A stretch of 47,654 bases of DNA, taken from Myxococcales bacterium. Its GTDB lineage: Bacteria > Myxococcota_A > Polyangia > Polyangiales > Houyiibacteriaceae. Position numbers and translations under genes: made by a program. The DNA is taken from contig JAAYBZ010000143.1 in assembly GCA_012744445.1 (NCBI GenBank), forward strand, positions 1 to 47,654, in the 5' to 3' direction. Below, piece by piece: positions 1-9,900 of this stretch. Position 1 is the first letter of the stretch. The number at the start of each line of letters is the position of its first letter. The notes beneath the pieces are model-generated. The model ran no database searches. It was not told the DNA's origin and saw nothing but the letters and a program-made list of their open reading frames with translations.

Positions 1-805
1 TCGGCGCGATGGGCGCGGCGCCGTGGAGCACGAGCTCGAGCGCCGAGGGATCGAACGCCTCGCGCACCTCGCGCGGGAGGCGGTGGAGGCGCGCCATCAT
101 CGTCGGGACGAGGTGGACGTGACGCACACGTCGCTCGGCGAGGAGACGGAGCGCCTCGTGCGTGTCCCAGCGCCGCATCACGTGGACCTCCGCGCCGTTC
201 AGGAGATCGTAGATGGCGAAGAGGAGCGGGGCCGCGTGGTACATCGGCCCCGTGATGAGGTGCGGCCCCCTTCCGTCGAGGCCGAAGCGGACGCCGCCCG
301 CGCGCATCGCCTCGAGCGCTGCGCCGAGCGTCTTGGCCTTGGCGCGCTTCACGCCCTTGGGGCGCCCGCTCGTGCCGCTCGTGTAGATCATCGTGCCGCC
401 GGGCTCGGCGCCGAGGTCGAGCGCCGGAGGCGTCCGCGAGAGCCTCCCTCGGAGGGCGTCGAGATCGACGAAGCGCGGATCCGCGCCGCCCGTCTCGGCG
501 TCGACGAAGACACATCTCACGCCGGCGTCGTCGAGGACGTAGGCGATCTCGTCGGGCGTGAGGTGCCAATTGACGGGCGTGATCCAGAGACCGCCCGCGA
601 TGGCGGCGAGCACGAGCTCGACGTACTCCGCGCGGTTGCGGAGGTGGGCCGCCACGTGATCGCCGGGCGCGAGGCCGAGCTCCTCCCGCAAGAGCCGAAC
701 CCAGGCGGCGACGTTCCGCTCGAGCTCGCCGAAGGTGATGCGCGTGCGTCCATCGTCGACGGCGACGGCGTGGCGATCGATGGCGGCGGGGAAGAGGCCG
801 GTCAC
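1..805 (-). CDS. Acyl-CoA synthetase / AMP-binding ligase, C-terminus cut by window edge
   Basis: This is the N-terminal ~268 residues of an ANL-superfamily adenylating enzyme. These activate a carboxylic acid (here probably a fatty acid) to an acyl-AMP and then a CoA thioester. The reverse-strand translation shows the phosphate-binding A3 motif TSGTSGRPKGV at about residue 140, followed by GPMYHAAPLLF, a RRWD segment and VPTMMARL, typical of FadD-like enzymes. The C-terminal adenylate-binding and lid motifs lie outside the window. The GTG start at 805 overlaps the tsaE stop codon as GTGA, so the two genes are probably translationally coupled. Chain length and substrate cannot be inferred. 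Confidence 0.85.
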   Translation of the reverse strand, partial: MTGLFPAAIDRHAVAVDDGRTRITFGELERNVAAWVRLLREELGLAPGDHVAAHLRNRAEYVELVLAAIAGGLWITPVNWHLTPDEIAYVLDDAGVRCVFVDAETGGADPRFVDLDALRGRLSRTPPALDLGAEPGGTMIYTSGTSGRPKGVKRAKAKTLGAALEAMRAGGVRFGLDGRGPHLITGPMYHAAPLLFAIYDLLNGAEVHVMRRWDTHEALRLLAERRVRHVHLVPTMMARLHRLPREVREAFDPSALELVLHGAAPIAP

Positions 806-1275
806 GGGTTCTCTCGGAGGGCGCGGAGGATCTCCTCGCCGCGGGCGCTCCTCGCCGAGAGCGTGACGCGCCGCCGATCGTCGTCCACGGGCTCGATGAC
901 CATCTCGAGCGCGACCGGGTGGAGCTCGTCCGCGAAGCGGGCGCCCCACTCGACGAGCGCGACGGCGTCGCGGCCGAGCCTCTCCTCGAGGCCGAGCTCG
1001 TGGATTTCACGCGTGTCGCCGAGGCGGTAGAGATCGGCGTGGAGGAGCGGGATCCGCGCCTCGTATTCGTGGACGAGCGCGAAGGTGGGGCTCGTGATGG
1101 GCTCGTCGGGATCGACCCCGAGCGCCCACGCGAAATAGCGCGCGAAGGTCGTCTTCCCCGCCCCGAGCGTCCCTTCGAGGATGACGGTGTCGCCCGGCGC
1201 GACGTGGCCCGCGAGCTTCGCGGCGAAGGCGGCCATCGCGTCTTCGTCGGAGATGTCGAGGTGGAGGGTCTGCAT
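802..1275 (-). CDS. tsaE: tRNA threonylcarbamoyladenosine biosynthesis ATPase TsaE
   Basis: TsaE is the small ATPase that works with TsaB and TsaD to make t6A37 on ANN-decoding tRNAs in the cytoplasm. The 157-residue protein has the family's usual length. It has a Walker A GTLGAGKTT at residues 35-43, the conserved TSPTF at 61-65, HADLYRL near 79-85 and LVEWG near 107-111. The ATG at 1275 is chosen because it gives the normal N-terminus; an upstream in-frame ATG at 1323 would add 16 residues unlike the family. It is followed by an overlapping acyl-CoA synthetase and is divergent from the M1 peptidase. Confidence 0.93.
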   Translation of the reverse strand: MQTLHLDISDEDAMAAFAAKLAGHVAPGDTVILEGTLGAGKTTFARYFAWALGVDPDEPITSPTFALVHEYEARIPLLHADLYRLGDTREIHELGLEERLGRDAVALVEWGARFADELHPVALEMVIEPVDDDRRRVTLSARSARGEEILRALRENP

Positions 1276-1335
1276 CGGCTCCGGGCGCCGCCCCGCTTGC
1301 CGAGGCCAGTCGCGAGCGGTCATTCTAGCGCGGCC

Positions 1336-3147
1336 GTGCACCGCCGCATTCCGAGGCCGCCCCTGCTCTTTTCGCTCGCGGTCCTCGCCCTCGCGAAGAC
1401 GGCCTTCGGCCAGACGCCCGACTTCGGCGATCACGAATACCGCATCGCCGTCCGCCTCGATCCCGAGCGCCACGAGGTCCGCGGGAGCGTCACGATCCGC
1501 TACCGCAACCGGAGCGAGAACCCCATCGAGGATCTCGTCTTCCACCTCTACCCCAACGCCTTCGATCACGACGAGACCGTGTTCATGCGCGAGAGCGGCG
1601 GCGCGCTCCGCGGCGTGCCGTCCGACGCACGCGGGCGCATCGAGCTCCAATCGCTACGCATCGACGAGGTGGAGGCACTCGAGCGCGCCTCGGACGAGCT
1701 CCTCCCCAAGGACCGCACCCAGCTCCGCGTCCCCCTCGAAGCGCCCCTCCGCCCCGGCGAGCGCCTCACCATCGAGATCGACTTCGTGACGCATCTCCCG
1801 GCGCTCTTCGCCCGGAGCGGCTACGTCGATCGCTTCCACCTCGTCGCGCAGTTCTTCCCCAAGCTCGCCAAGCTCAGCCGAATGGGCGAGTGGCGCTCCT
1901 TCCCCTACCACGGCCTCGGCGAGTTCTACGCCGACTTCGCGAGCTACGAGCTCGCCGTCGAGGCCCCGCCCGACCTCGTCGTCGCCGCAAACGGCGTGCG
2001 AGGCCCGGTCGAATTCGACGGCCCTTGGCCGGTCCACCGCTTCCGCGCGGAGGACGTGCACGACGTCGCATTCGCCGCCTGGGATCGCTTCGAGACCCGA
2101 TCGGAGCGCTGCCACGGCGTGCGCGTCCACCTCTTCTTCCCGCCCGGAGGCGACGAGGTCGCCGCGCGGAGCCTCGCCCTCACCTGCCGCGCCTTCGACG
2201 AGCTCGGCCGGCTCCTCGGGCCCTATCCCTACAAGGACCTCTCCATCGTCTTCCCGCCGCGCGGCGCCGAGGGCGGGGCCGGGATGGAGTACCCCGGCCT
2301 CGTCATCTCCGCCGCGGGCTCCCATCACCCGAGCGGCCTCCGCTTCTTCGGTCCCGACGCGACCACGGCGCACGAGCTCGCGCACCAGTGGTTCCAGGGC
2401 GTCGTCGCCACCAACGAGGTCCTCCACCCGATGCTCGACGAGGGGCTCGCCACCTTCTTCGGCAACGAGCTCATGGCGATCGTCCACGGCCGGGATCGCT
2501 CGGCCCTCGAGCGCCCGCCCCTCGACATCGCCGAGTTCACGCGGGCGCTCCTCCCCGAGAAGGCCTTCCCGCCCTCGCTCCCCGTCTACGCCTTCCCGGG
2601 CGAGTACGAGCTCTACGGGAGCCTCTACGGCCACTTCCCGCTCGCGCTCGAGACCGTCGCGCGGCTCGAAGGGCGAGACCGCCTGATGAAGGCGCTCGGC
2701 CACTACGCGCGGACCCACCGCTTCAAGCACCCCAAGCCCGAAGACCTCCTCGCCTCCTTCGCCAAGGTCTACGGCGAGGCATACGTGCGCGAGGTCCTCG
2801 AGCCCGCCCTCTTCCGCGGCCACGCCGTCCGCTTCACGCTCGACGTGCAGAAGACCGAGGACGCCTTCCACTACGTGGCGAAGCGCGCCGGGCGGCTCCC
2901 CTTGCCCACCGTCGTCCAGATCACCCACGTGGACGGCACGGTGGAGCGCATCCCCTTCCCCGCCGAGGCCGAAACGGTCGAGCTCAGCCGCCCGCGTGAG
3001 GTCGTCGCGCGCGTGGAGATCGATCCCGATCGCCAGATCCTCGTCGACCGCGAGCGGAACGATCAGGCGCACCTCCCTCGGCCCGGCCGCGCGAGGGGCC
3101 TGCTCGTCGCCGCGCTCCGCGCCCTCTTCGCCTGGTGCTTCGGATGA
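1336..3147 (+). CDS. Secreted M1-family (gluzincin) metallopeptidase
   Basis: The protein is 603 residues, starting with a probable Sec signal peptide ending near AKTAFGQ. The zinc site is HELAHQW with H346, E347 and H350, and the third ligand E369 lies in MLDEGLATFF, giving the M1 pattern HEXXH-X18-E. GGAGMEYPGLV matches the M1 G-x-M-E-Y substrate-binding loop. The first ~200 residues look like the M1 beta-rich N-terminal domain. It probably acts as an exported aminopeptidase. The GTG start has no clear ribosome-binding site but is the only start that keeps the signal peptide without running into tsaE. The stop overlaps the next gene as ATGA. Confidence 0.85.
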   Translation: MHRRIPRPPLLFSLAVLALAKTAFGQTPDFGDHEYRIAVRLDPERHEVRGSVTIRYRNRSENPIEDLVFHLYPNAFDHDETVFMRESGGALRGVPSDARGRIELQSLRIDEVEALERASDELLPKDRTQLRVPLEAPLRPGERLTIEIDFVTHLPALFARSGYVDRFHLVAQFFPKLAKLSRMGEWRSFPYHGLGEFYADFASYELAVEAPPDLVVAANGVRGPVEFDGPWPVHRFRAEDVHDVAFAAWDRFETRSERCHGVRVHLFFPPGGDEVAARSLALTCRAFDELGRLLGPYPYKDLSIVFPPRGAEGGAGMEYPGLVISAAGSHHPSGLRFFGPDATTAHELAHQWFQGVVATNEVLHPMLDEGLATFFGNELMAIVHGRDRSALERPPLDIAEFTRALLPEKAFPPSLPVYAFPGEYELYGSLYGHFPLALETVARLEGRDRLMKALGHYARTHRFKHPKPEDLLASFAKVYGEAYVREVLEPALFRGHAVRFTLDVQKTEDAFHYVAKRAGRLPLPTVVQITHVDGTVERIPFPAEAETVELSRPREVVARVEIDPDRQILVDRERNDQAHLPRPGRARGLLVAALRALFAWCFG

Positions 3148-3899
3148 GCCGCCTCGCGCGCACGGCCTCGGTGGCCCTCGTCTCGCACCTGGTCTTCGCC
3201 GGCCTCGCGTGGATCACCGCTCACGGCGTCGACGCCGAGCTCCGCGGGCGCGGCGTCGATCTCCTCGAGGTCGATCGCGTGCTCGAGCATCTCCTCCGCG
3301 AAGGCCCCCTCTCCGCGCCGGTGCGGGTCCTCCTCGCCGGTCTCGTCGCGGGGCTCTGCCTCACGCCCTATTTCGAGGCGGCCGTCGCCTCGGCCGCGGC
3401 GCGCGCATCATCGTTCCGCGAGGCCTTCCGCGACGCCGTCCACCTCACGCCGGCGAGCGTTGGGCTCGGCCTCCTCGCGCTCCCCATCGCGGCGCTGGTC
3501 CTCGCCCTCGCGGCCCTCGCGCCCTGGGCCATCTACGCGCTCACGACGGACGTCCACGACGACCTCCGCCGCGCCTGGTTCCTCGGCGTGTCGCTCCTCC
3601 CGGCCGCGTTCGTCGCGCTCGCGTTCGGCGTCACGCTCGATGTCGGCCGCCTCCGGATCGCGAGGGGACATACGCTCCGCGAGGCGCTCGTGGGCGGGCT
3701 CCGCGCGGTCTTCTCCTCGGTGCTCCCGCTCTACGGCCTGACGGTGGCCCTCGGCTTCGTGGCCGGGTGCGCGCACGCTGCGCTCGGACGGAACGACGAC
3801 GCCTCCTCGCTCGTCGCGGGAGGCGTCGTCCTGCTCGTGCGCCCGCTCTCGCGCGCGCTCTTCATGTGGGTGGCGGCGCGCCATCGGCACGCCGCCTGA
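3144..3899 (+). CDS. Multi-pass membrane protein of unknown function
   Basis: This 251-residue, very hydrophobic protein has about six predicted membrane spans: one near residues 7-27, one near 57-80, then four between about residue 105 and the C-terminus, ending in LFMWVAARHRHAA. I recognise no catalytic motif. The ATG at 3144 overlaps the M1 peptidase stop codon by four bases, so it is likely co-translated with the peptidase. It ends 6 bp before the convergent end of the giant TPR gene, with no terminator visible between them. Its function may relate to the peptidase or to envelope biogenesis, but that is only context. Confidence 0.7.
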   Translation: MSRLARTASVALVSHLVFAGLAWITAHGVDAELRGRGVDLLEVDRVLEHLLREGPLSAPVRVLLAGLVAGLCLTPYFEAAVASAAARASSFREAFRDAVHLTPASVGLGLLALPIAALVLALAALAPWAIYALTTDVHDDLRRAWFLGVSLLPAAFVALAFGVTLDVGRLRIARGHTLREALVGGLRAVFSSVLPLYGLTVALGFVAGCAHAALGRNDDASSLVAGGVVLLVRPLSRALFMWVAARHRHAA

Positions 3900-3905
3900 T
3901 TCGGC

Positions 3906-6900
3906 TCAGACCTGGATCTCCACGCCGAGCGCCTGGCGGATGCGGAAGTAGCGCTCGCTCACGCTGAAGAGGAGGAGCTCACGGAGCTTGTCCTTGGGCG
4001 GCGCGTCCACGCTGCCACCCGAGGGAAGCTGCGGGACCATCTTGCCGGCGACCGCGAGGTCGTGCGTGACCACGAAGCCGGCCTGACAAGCGGTGTACTC
4101 CACGCCGCGCATCCACGCCTTGATGTCGGCGCTGCCGCCCGACTCGACGAACTTCCGGACGAGCGCACGGAGCGCGTCGATCTGGATGGGCTCGAGGAGC
4201 CGCTGGAGCTGCGCGGCCGTGGCCGCCGCCGTCTGGTCGCCCGTGTTGACACCGCCCATGTGCAACGCGCCCATGAGCAGGGTCTTCAGCTCGGAGTGCG
4301 AGTTGATCATCGTGCGGATGATGTGCTCGCTCCTGTAGTAGGTGAGCTGCTTCGCCGCGGCGAACTTCGCCTCGTCGGGCGTGAGGCCCGTCGCCACCGC
4401 GCCGCCCGCGAGGATCGAGGGCTGCTCGGCGTGGGGGATGGGCTCCATGCCGCCCGGCCGATGCGGATCGACGCAGAGGCGGACCGGCGTCTGGACGCCC
4501 AGCACGTTGTGGACGAAGTGGAAGGCCTGCGAGAACGGCCCCTGCGGGTCGTGCGGGTTCTCCCAGCGCAGCTTGTTGATGCCGAGGACCTTGTCCGGCT
4601 TCGCCTGCGCCTTGAACACCGCCACCCCGAGGATCTCCATGATCTTCGAGACGTAGACGTTCTCGTCGGCGTGACGGAGGTCCTTGACCCAGCGCTCCTC
4701 GTCCAGGCGGTTGCGCGGACGGATCCCGTCCTTCGGGCGGTACTGCTCGAAGAACTGCTGGTGCTCCTTGTCCGCCTTCTGGAGGAAGACGAGCGTCGAG
4801 GCCACGCACCACGCCTTGTCGTACGCGCGCGCCTCGAAGTAGAGGCGGTAGAGCGCGCGATACGAGTCGACGCGGTACGGGTCGTGCTGGAGGAGCCACT
4901 GATGCTCCTCGATCGCCTCGTTCACCCGATCCGGGAGACGCGAGTAGATCTCCGAGAGGATCTGGTGGACGAGCTCGTTCTCCGGCTGGAGGGTGAGCGC
5001 CTGGCGGAAGGCCTCGGCGGCGGGCTCGAAGTTCTTCTGGCGGTCTCGGTAGATGATGCCGAGGGTGTGCCAGAGGTTGAACTCGAGCTCCGCGTTGCCC
5101 TTGCCGATGATGCGGTGGAGCATCTTGCGGTAGGCGCGCTCGAGGTTCTTCCAGTCCTTGCGCTCGGTGAGGATCTTGTTGATGGCCTCGAAGGCCTTGA
5201 GCTGCGAGGGATCGAGGTCGAGCGCCTGGTTGAACCGCTCCATGGCGCCGTCCGGATCGCCGATCTCGTCGCGCGTGATGACCGCGATGGTGTACGCGTA
5301 CTTCGACTTCGCCTGCGGGCGATCGTCGAGCGCCGAGATGCGCTCGATGGTGTCGACGACGTCCGGCCAACGCTTGGTGCGCTGGAAGGCCGCGAGCAGC
5401 TTGTGGAGCGCCGCGTGATCGTCCGGTCGGATGTCACACGCGTCCGAGTACGGCTGGATGGCCTCCTCGGGGTTCTTCAGCTTGTCGCTGTAGATGTCGC
5501 CGATCTCGACCAGGAGCGTGAAGCGCTCCTCGTCGTCGAGGACGTTGTCGAGCGTCTGCTGCTTGAAGTGGATGACGCGATCCCACTTCCCCTGCTCGGC
5601 GTAGATGTCGACGAGGGCGTCGAGGGTCGGGCGGTGCGCCGCGTCCTCCTCGAGCGCCTTGTCGAACATGTTGATGGCCTTGCGCGGCTCGTTCTGCGCG
5701 CGCTTGACCATGCCCTGGCGGTAGAAGACGTCGACGAGGAGGTCGCGATCGAGCGCGTCCCGATGCTGGACGAGCAGCATCTGGTAGTGCTTGAACGCCT
5801 TGTCCCAGTCCTCCGCCGCGAAGAGCGCGTTGGCGAGGCCGACGAGCGAGGGGAGGTGCTGCGGGTCGAGCTGATGCGCCTTGGTGTACGCCTTGATGGC
5901 CTCCTCGATCTCGCCGACCTTCATGGCGGCGCGGCCGAGGAGCTCCGCGAGGCGATGCTGCTCTTCCTTCTCGCGCTTGTCGCTGGTCTTCACGAGGAGG
6001 TCGAGGAGCGGATAGGCCTCGCCCCACTGCTCCTTGCCGACGTACTCGTCGACGAGCGGGAGCGCCGCCTCCTCGCAGTCCGGGTCGTGCTTGAGCGCCT
6101 CCTCCCAGACCTCGACGGCCTGCTCGTGCTCGTCGAGGCGCTGGTCGAAGACGTGGCCGAGCTCGACGAGGCGAGCCGCCTTCACGCGGGCGCTGTCGTT
6201 GCTCTCGACCTCCTGACGGAGGACGCGAGCCGCATCGAGCCAATCCCCCGAGTCGAGGTAGATCGCGCGGAGCGCCTCGAGCGACGGAAGGTGCTTGGGA
6301 TCGATGTCGAGCGCCTTCTGGTAGTGATCGATGGCCAGCGCGCGATCGCCGATGTGCTCCTCGAGGAGGGAGCCGATGCGGGCCTCGAGGCGGACGCGAT
6401 CGGCCGGATCCTCGACGAGGGGCGCGAGCCGCTCGAGCACGTCGAGCGCCGCCGAGTAGTCCTCGGTCTTGATGTAGAGCTTGGAGAGCGCGTCGAGGGC
6501 CTCCACGTCCTCCGCATCGAGGTCGATGACCGCCAGGTAGGCGTCGATGGCGCGGTGGAGATCGTCGAGGTTGGCCTCGAGCACGCCGCCCTGCGCCTTG
6601 AAGAGACGGATCTTCTCGCTCTTGTCGGGCGTGGCGTCGATGTGCCGCTCGTAGGTGTCGACGAGCTGATCCCACTTGCGGGCCGCGCGGTAGAGCCGGG
6701 CGAGGCCGGTGAGCGCCTCCACGTGACCGGGGTTGATCTCGAGCACCTGCTCGAGTCGCTCGGCCGCGATGTCGGGCTTGACGAATTCCTCCTCCCACAT
6801 GGCCGCGAGGCGCATGAGGAGCGAGATCCGCTCGCGCTCGGTGTTGACGACCTCGAGCTGCGCCTCGAGGACCTCGCGGAGCTCCGTCCAACGCTCGACC

Positions 6901-9900
6901 TTCGCGTAGAGGCGCTCGAGGCCCTTCAGCGCGACGAGGTTGTTCGGATCCGACTCGACCACCTCCTTGTAGACGGCGATGGCGGTGTCGGTGTCGCCGG
7001 TGCGATCCTCGTGGGTCTCGGCGATCTGGAGCTTGGCCTTGCGGCGCGCCTCCTCGCTGGTGACCGCCTCGACCTTCTTGTGGAGGATGTCGAGGTACGC
7101 CGCCCAACGCCCCTCCTCGCGGTAGATCTCCTCGAGGGCGAGGATCGCGCGGAGGCACTTGGGATCCAGCTCGATCGCGCGCTGGTAGTACGCCGGCGCC
7201 TGCTCGGGCACGCCGAGGTGCTCGCGGGCGAGGTCACCCATGTCGACGTAGGTCTCGGTCTGGACCGCCACGTCGTCGGTGATCTCGACGATGCGCCCGA
7301 GGAGCTGCGCGAGGTCGCCGTACTCCTCCATCTTCCGGTAGAGGTCGCCCATCTGCCGCATGGCCGCGACGTTGGTGGGCTCGCTCTGCAGGATCTGCTG
7401 GTAGTACGGGATCGCGTACTCGGGATGATCGAGCTCCTGGCCGTACCAACGCGCCGCGCAGAGCGAGATCGCGTTGCGGATCTTCTGATCCTCGATCTGC
7501 TGGAGCGCCGCGTTGGCGTTGGTGAGGAGCTCGTTGAAGCGTCGCGTCTCACGCGTGACACGCTCGAGCTCGCGCGAGGTCTCGGTGTTGGTGAAGTCGA
7601 CCGACCACGCGAGGTAGAGGAGGTCGTAGGCCTCGTTCGCGTCGCCGAGCTTCGTCTCGAACACGTGGGCCGCCTTGCGGAGCAGGATGACCCGCTCGTC
7701 GACGTCCTCGCTGTTCTCGACCCTCGTGAGGTAGAGCTCGATGAGGTCCTCCCAACGCTCCGCCACCGCGTGGAGCGCCTCGAGGCGCCGGAACGCGTAG
7801 TCGTGGAGCGGGTCCTCCTCGAGGATGCGCTGGAAGGCGCTCGTGCCTCCGTCGGCGTTCTCGAGCTCGTCCTCCCAGACGCGCGCGATGGCGAGGAGCT
7901 GCTGGATGCGCTCCTGCGGATCCTCGAGGACCGCGACGCGCTTCTCCATGACGTCGACGACGTCGTGCCACTCCATCTCGCGGCGGAAGATCGTCTCGAG
8001 TCCGGCGAGCGCGACGAGCGAGCGCGGGTTCACCTCCCAGGCCTTGCGGTAGTACGCGATGGCGTCCGCCGACTGCTCGAGCTCGTGCTCGAAGACGTAC
8101 GCCGCCTGGAGGTAGATGTGCTCGAGCTGCGACTCGTCGAGCACGGCCGCGCCGACCTCGGCGCACTCGTCGAGCACGCTGGTGAGCTCCGGCCACTGCT
8201 TCTTCTCTCGATAGACCTCGGCGATGTGGAAGAGCGCCTCGGTGTTCGAGGGATCGATGTCGAGGCAGGCGCGCCAGCTGTCGATGGCGCTGCCCTCGCG
8301 GCCGAGCTTGCCGTACCAGATCTTGCCCAGGTCGAGGTAGATCTGGACGCGGTTCTGGTCGTCGTTGCTCTCGGCCTCGACCTCACGCTCGAGGATGTCG
8401 ACGAGGTCGCGCCAGTTCTCCTGCGAGGCGTAGATGCGACCGAGCGCCGCGAGCGCCTCGGGATCCTCGCCGCGGACGTCGAGGACCTCGCGCCAGAGCT
8501 CCTTGGCCTTCTCCACGTCGCCGAGCTTCTCGCCGCCGAGGCGGGCCATCTTGGCGTAGATGTCCGCGCGCTCGACGTCGCCGAGCGCGACCGCGAGCTC
8601 CTTCTCGAAGGCCTGGAGGAGGTTCGGCCAGTCTTCCTTGCGCGTGTAGATCTCCTGGAGGGCCTTGATCGACTCGGCGTGCTCGGGCTCGAGCGACTCG
8701 AGGATGTGCTTGTAGACCGCCACCGCGTCGTCGGAGCGCTGGAGGTCGTCCTCGAGCACCTGACCGAGCCGGTAGTTGAGCTCGACCTGCTCCATCGGAT
8801 CGTCGGAGGCTGCCACGCGACGCTTGATGACGTCGACGAGGGACTCGTGCGCGCCGTGCTCGTAGTAGATGCGATCGAGCGCCTCGAGCGCCTCCTGGTC
8901 CTTGCCCGCCAGCGCCACGACGTAGCGGAGGCTCGCCTCGGAGCGCTCGACGTCGCCGAGCTCCTCCTCGTAGACGCGCGCCAGCCGCTTGCCGAGCATC
9001 ACGCGGTCTTCCGCGGGGATCTCGGAGACGATGGCGTCCGCGTAGGTGTTCGCGAGCTGCGCCCAGCCGTCGTTGACGGCGGCGAGGCGCTCGACCTCAC
9101 GGAGCGTCTCCTCGTTGGCCGGATCCTCGAGGAGCGCGCGCTGCATCCAGATGGAAGCGCGATCGGCCGCGAGGAGGCGGCTCTCGGCGATCTCGGCCGC
9201 CCGGTGCATGAGCGCGATGCGCTCGCTCGGATCGGCCTGGTACTGGAGCAGGTGCTCGTTGAGGAAGAGCAGCTTCTCCCACTGCTCCTGCATCCGGTAG
9301 AGCGGCTCGAGGAACTCGCCGATCTCGAGCGCCTTCACGCCGCCCGCGAAGAGGCCCTCGAGGGCCGCCATCGCGTTCTGGTGCTCGGGCGCCGCCTCGA
9401 GGATGCCGCGGTAGGCCTCGACGGCGCGATCGATGTCGCCGACGTGCTGCTGCGCGACGTATCCGAGGCGATACTGGAGCTCGAGGATCTCGTCCGCGCT
9501 CGTCGCGACGTCGATCTCCCGGGCGAGGATGTCCATGAGCTCGGGCCACTTCTCGGTCGCGTCGTAGAGACGGTCGAGCGAGCGGATGGCGTCGACGTGC
9601 GCGGGATCGATCTCGAGCACGAGCTTGAGCCGCTCGATCGCGGGCTCGGGCTCCTCGAGGTGGAGCTCGTAGATCTGCGCCGTGCGGAGCGCGAGATCGA
9701 GCACGTCGTCGGGCGCGTCCTCACGGCGAGCCTGGATCTGCTCGTCGTAGAGCGTCGCGACCTTGCGCCAGCCCTCCTCGACGTCGTGGGCGAGGCGCTC
9801 GAGGTGGCTGAGCGTGTCCTCGTTGCCGGGATCGCAGGCCACGGCGCGGCCGTAGGCCTCGAAGGCCTGCGCCGGACGGTCGAGATGGTTCTCGTAGAGG

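Noticed and set aside
802..1650. A longer TsaE starting at 1650
   Set aside because: The extra N-terminus is unlike the family and overlaps the M1 peptidase coding region.
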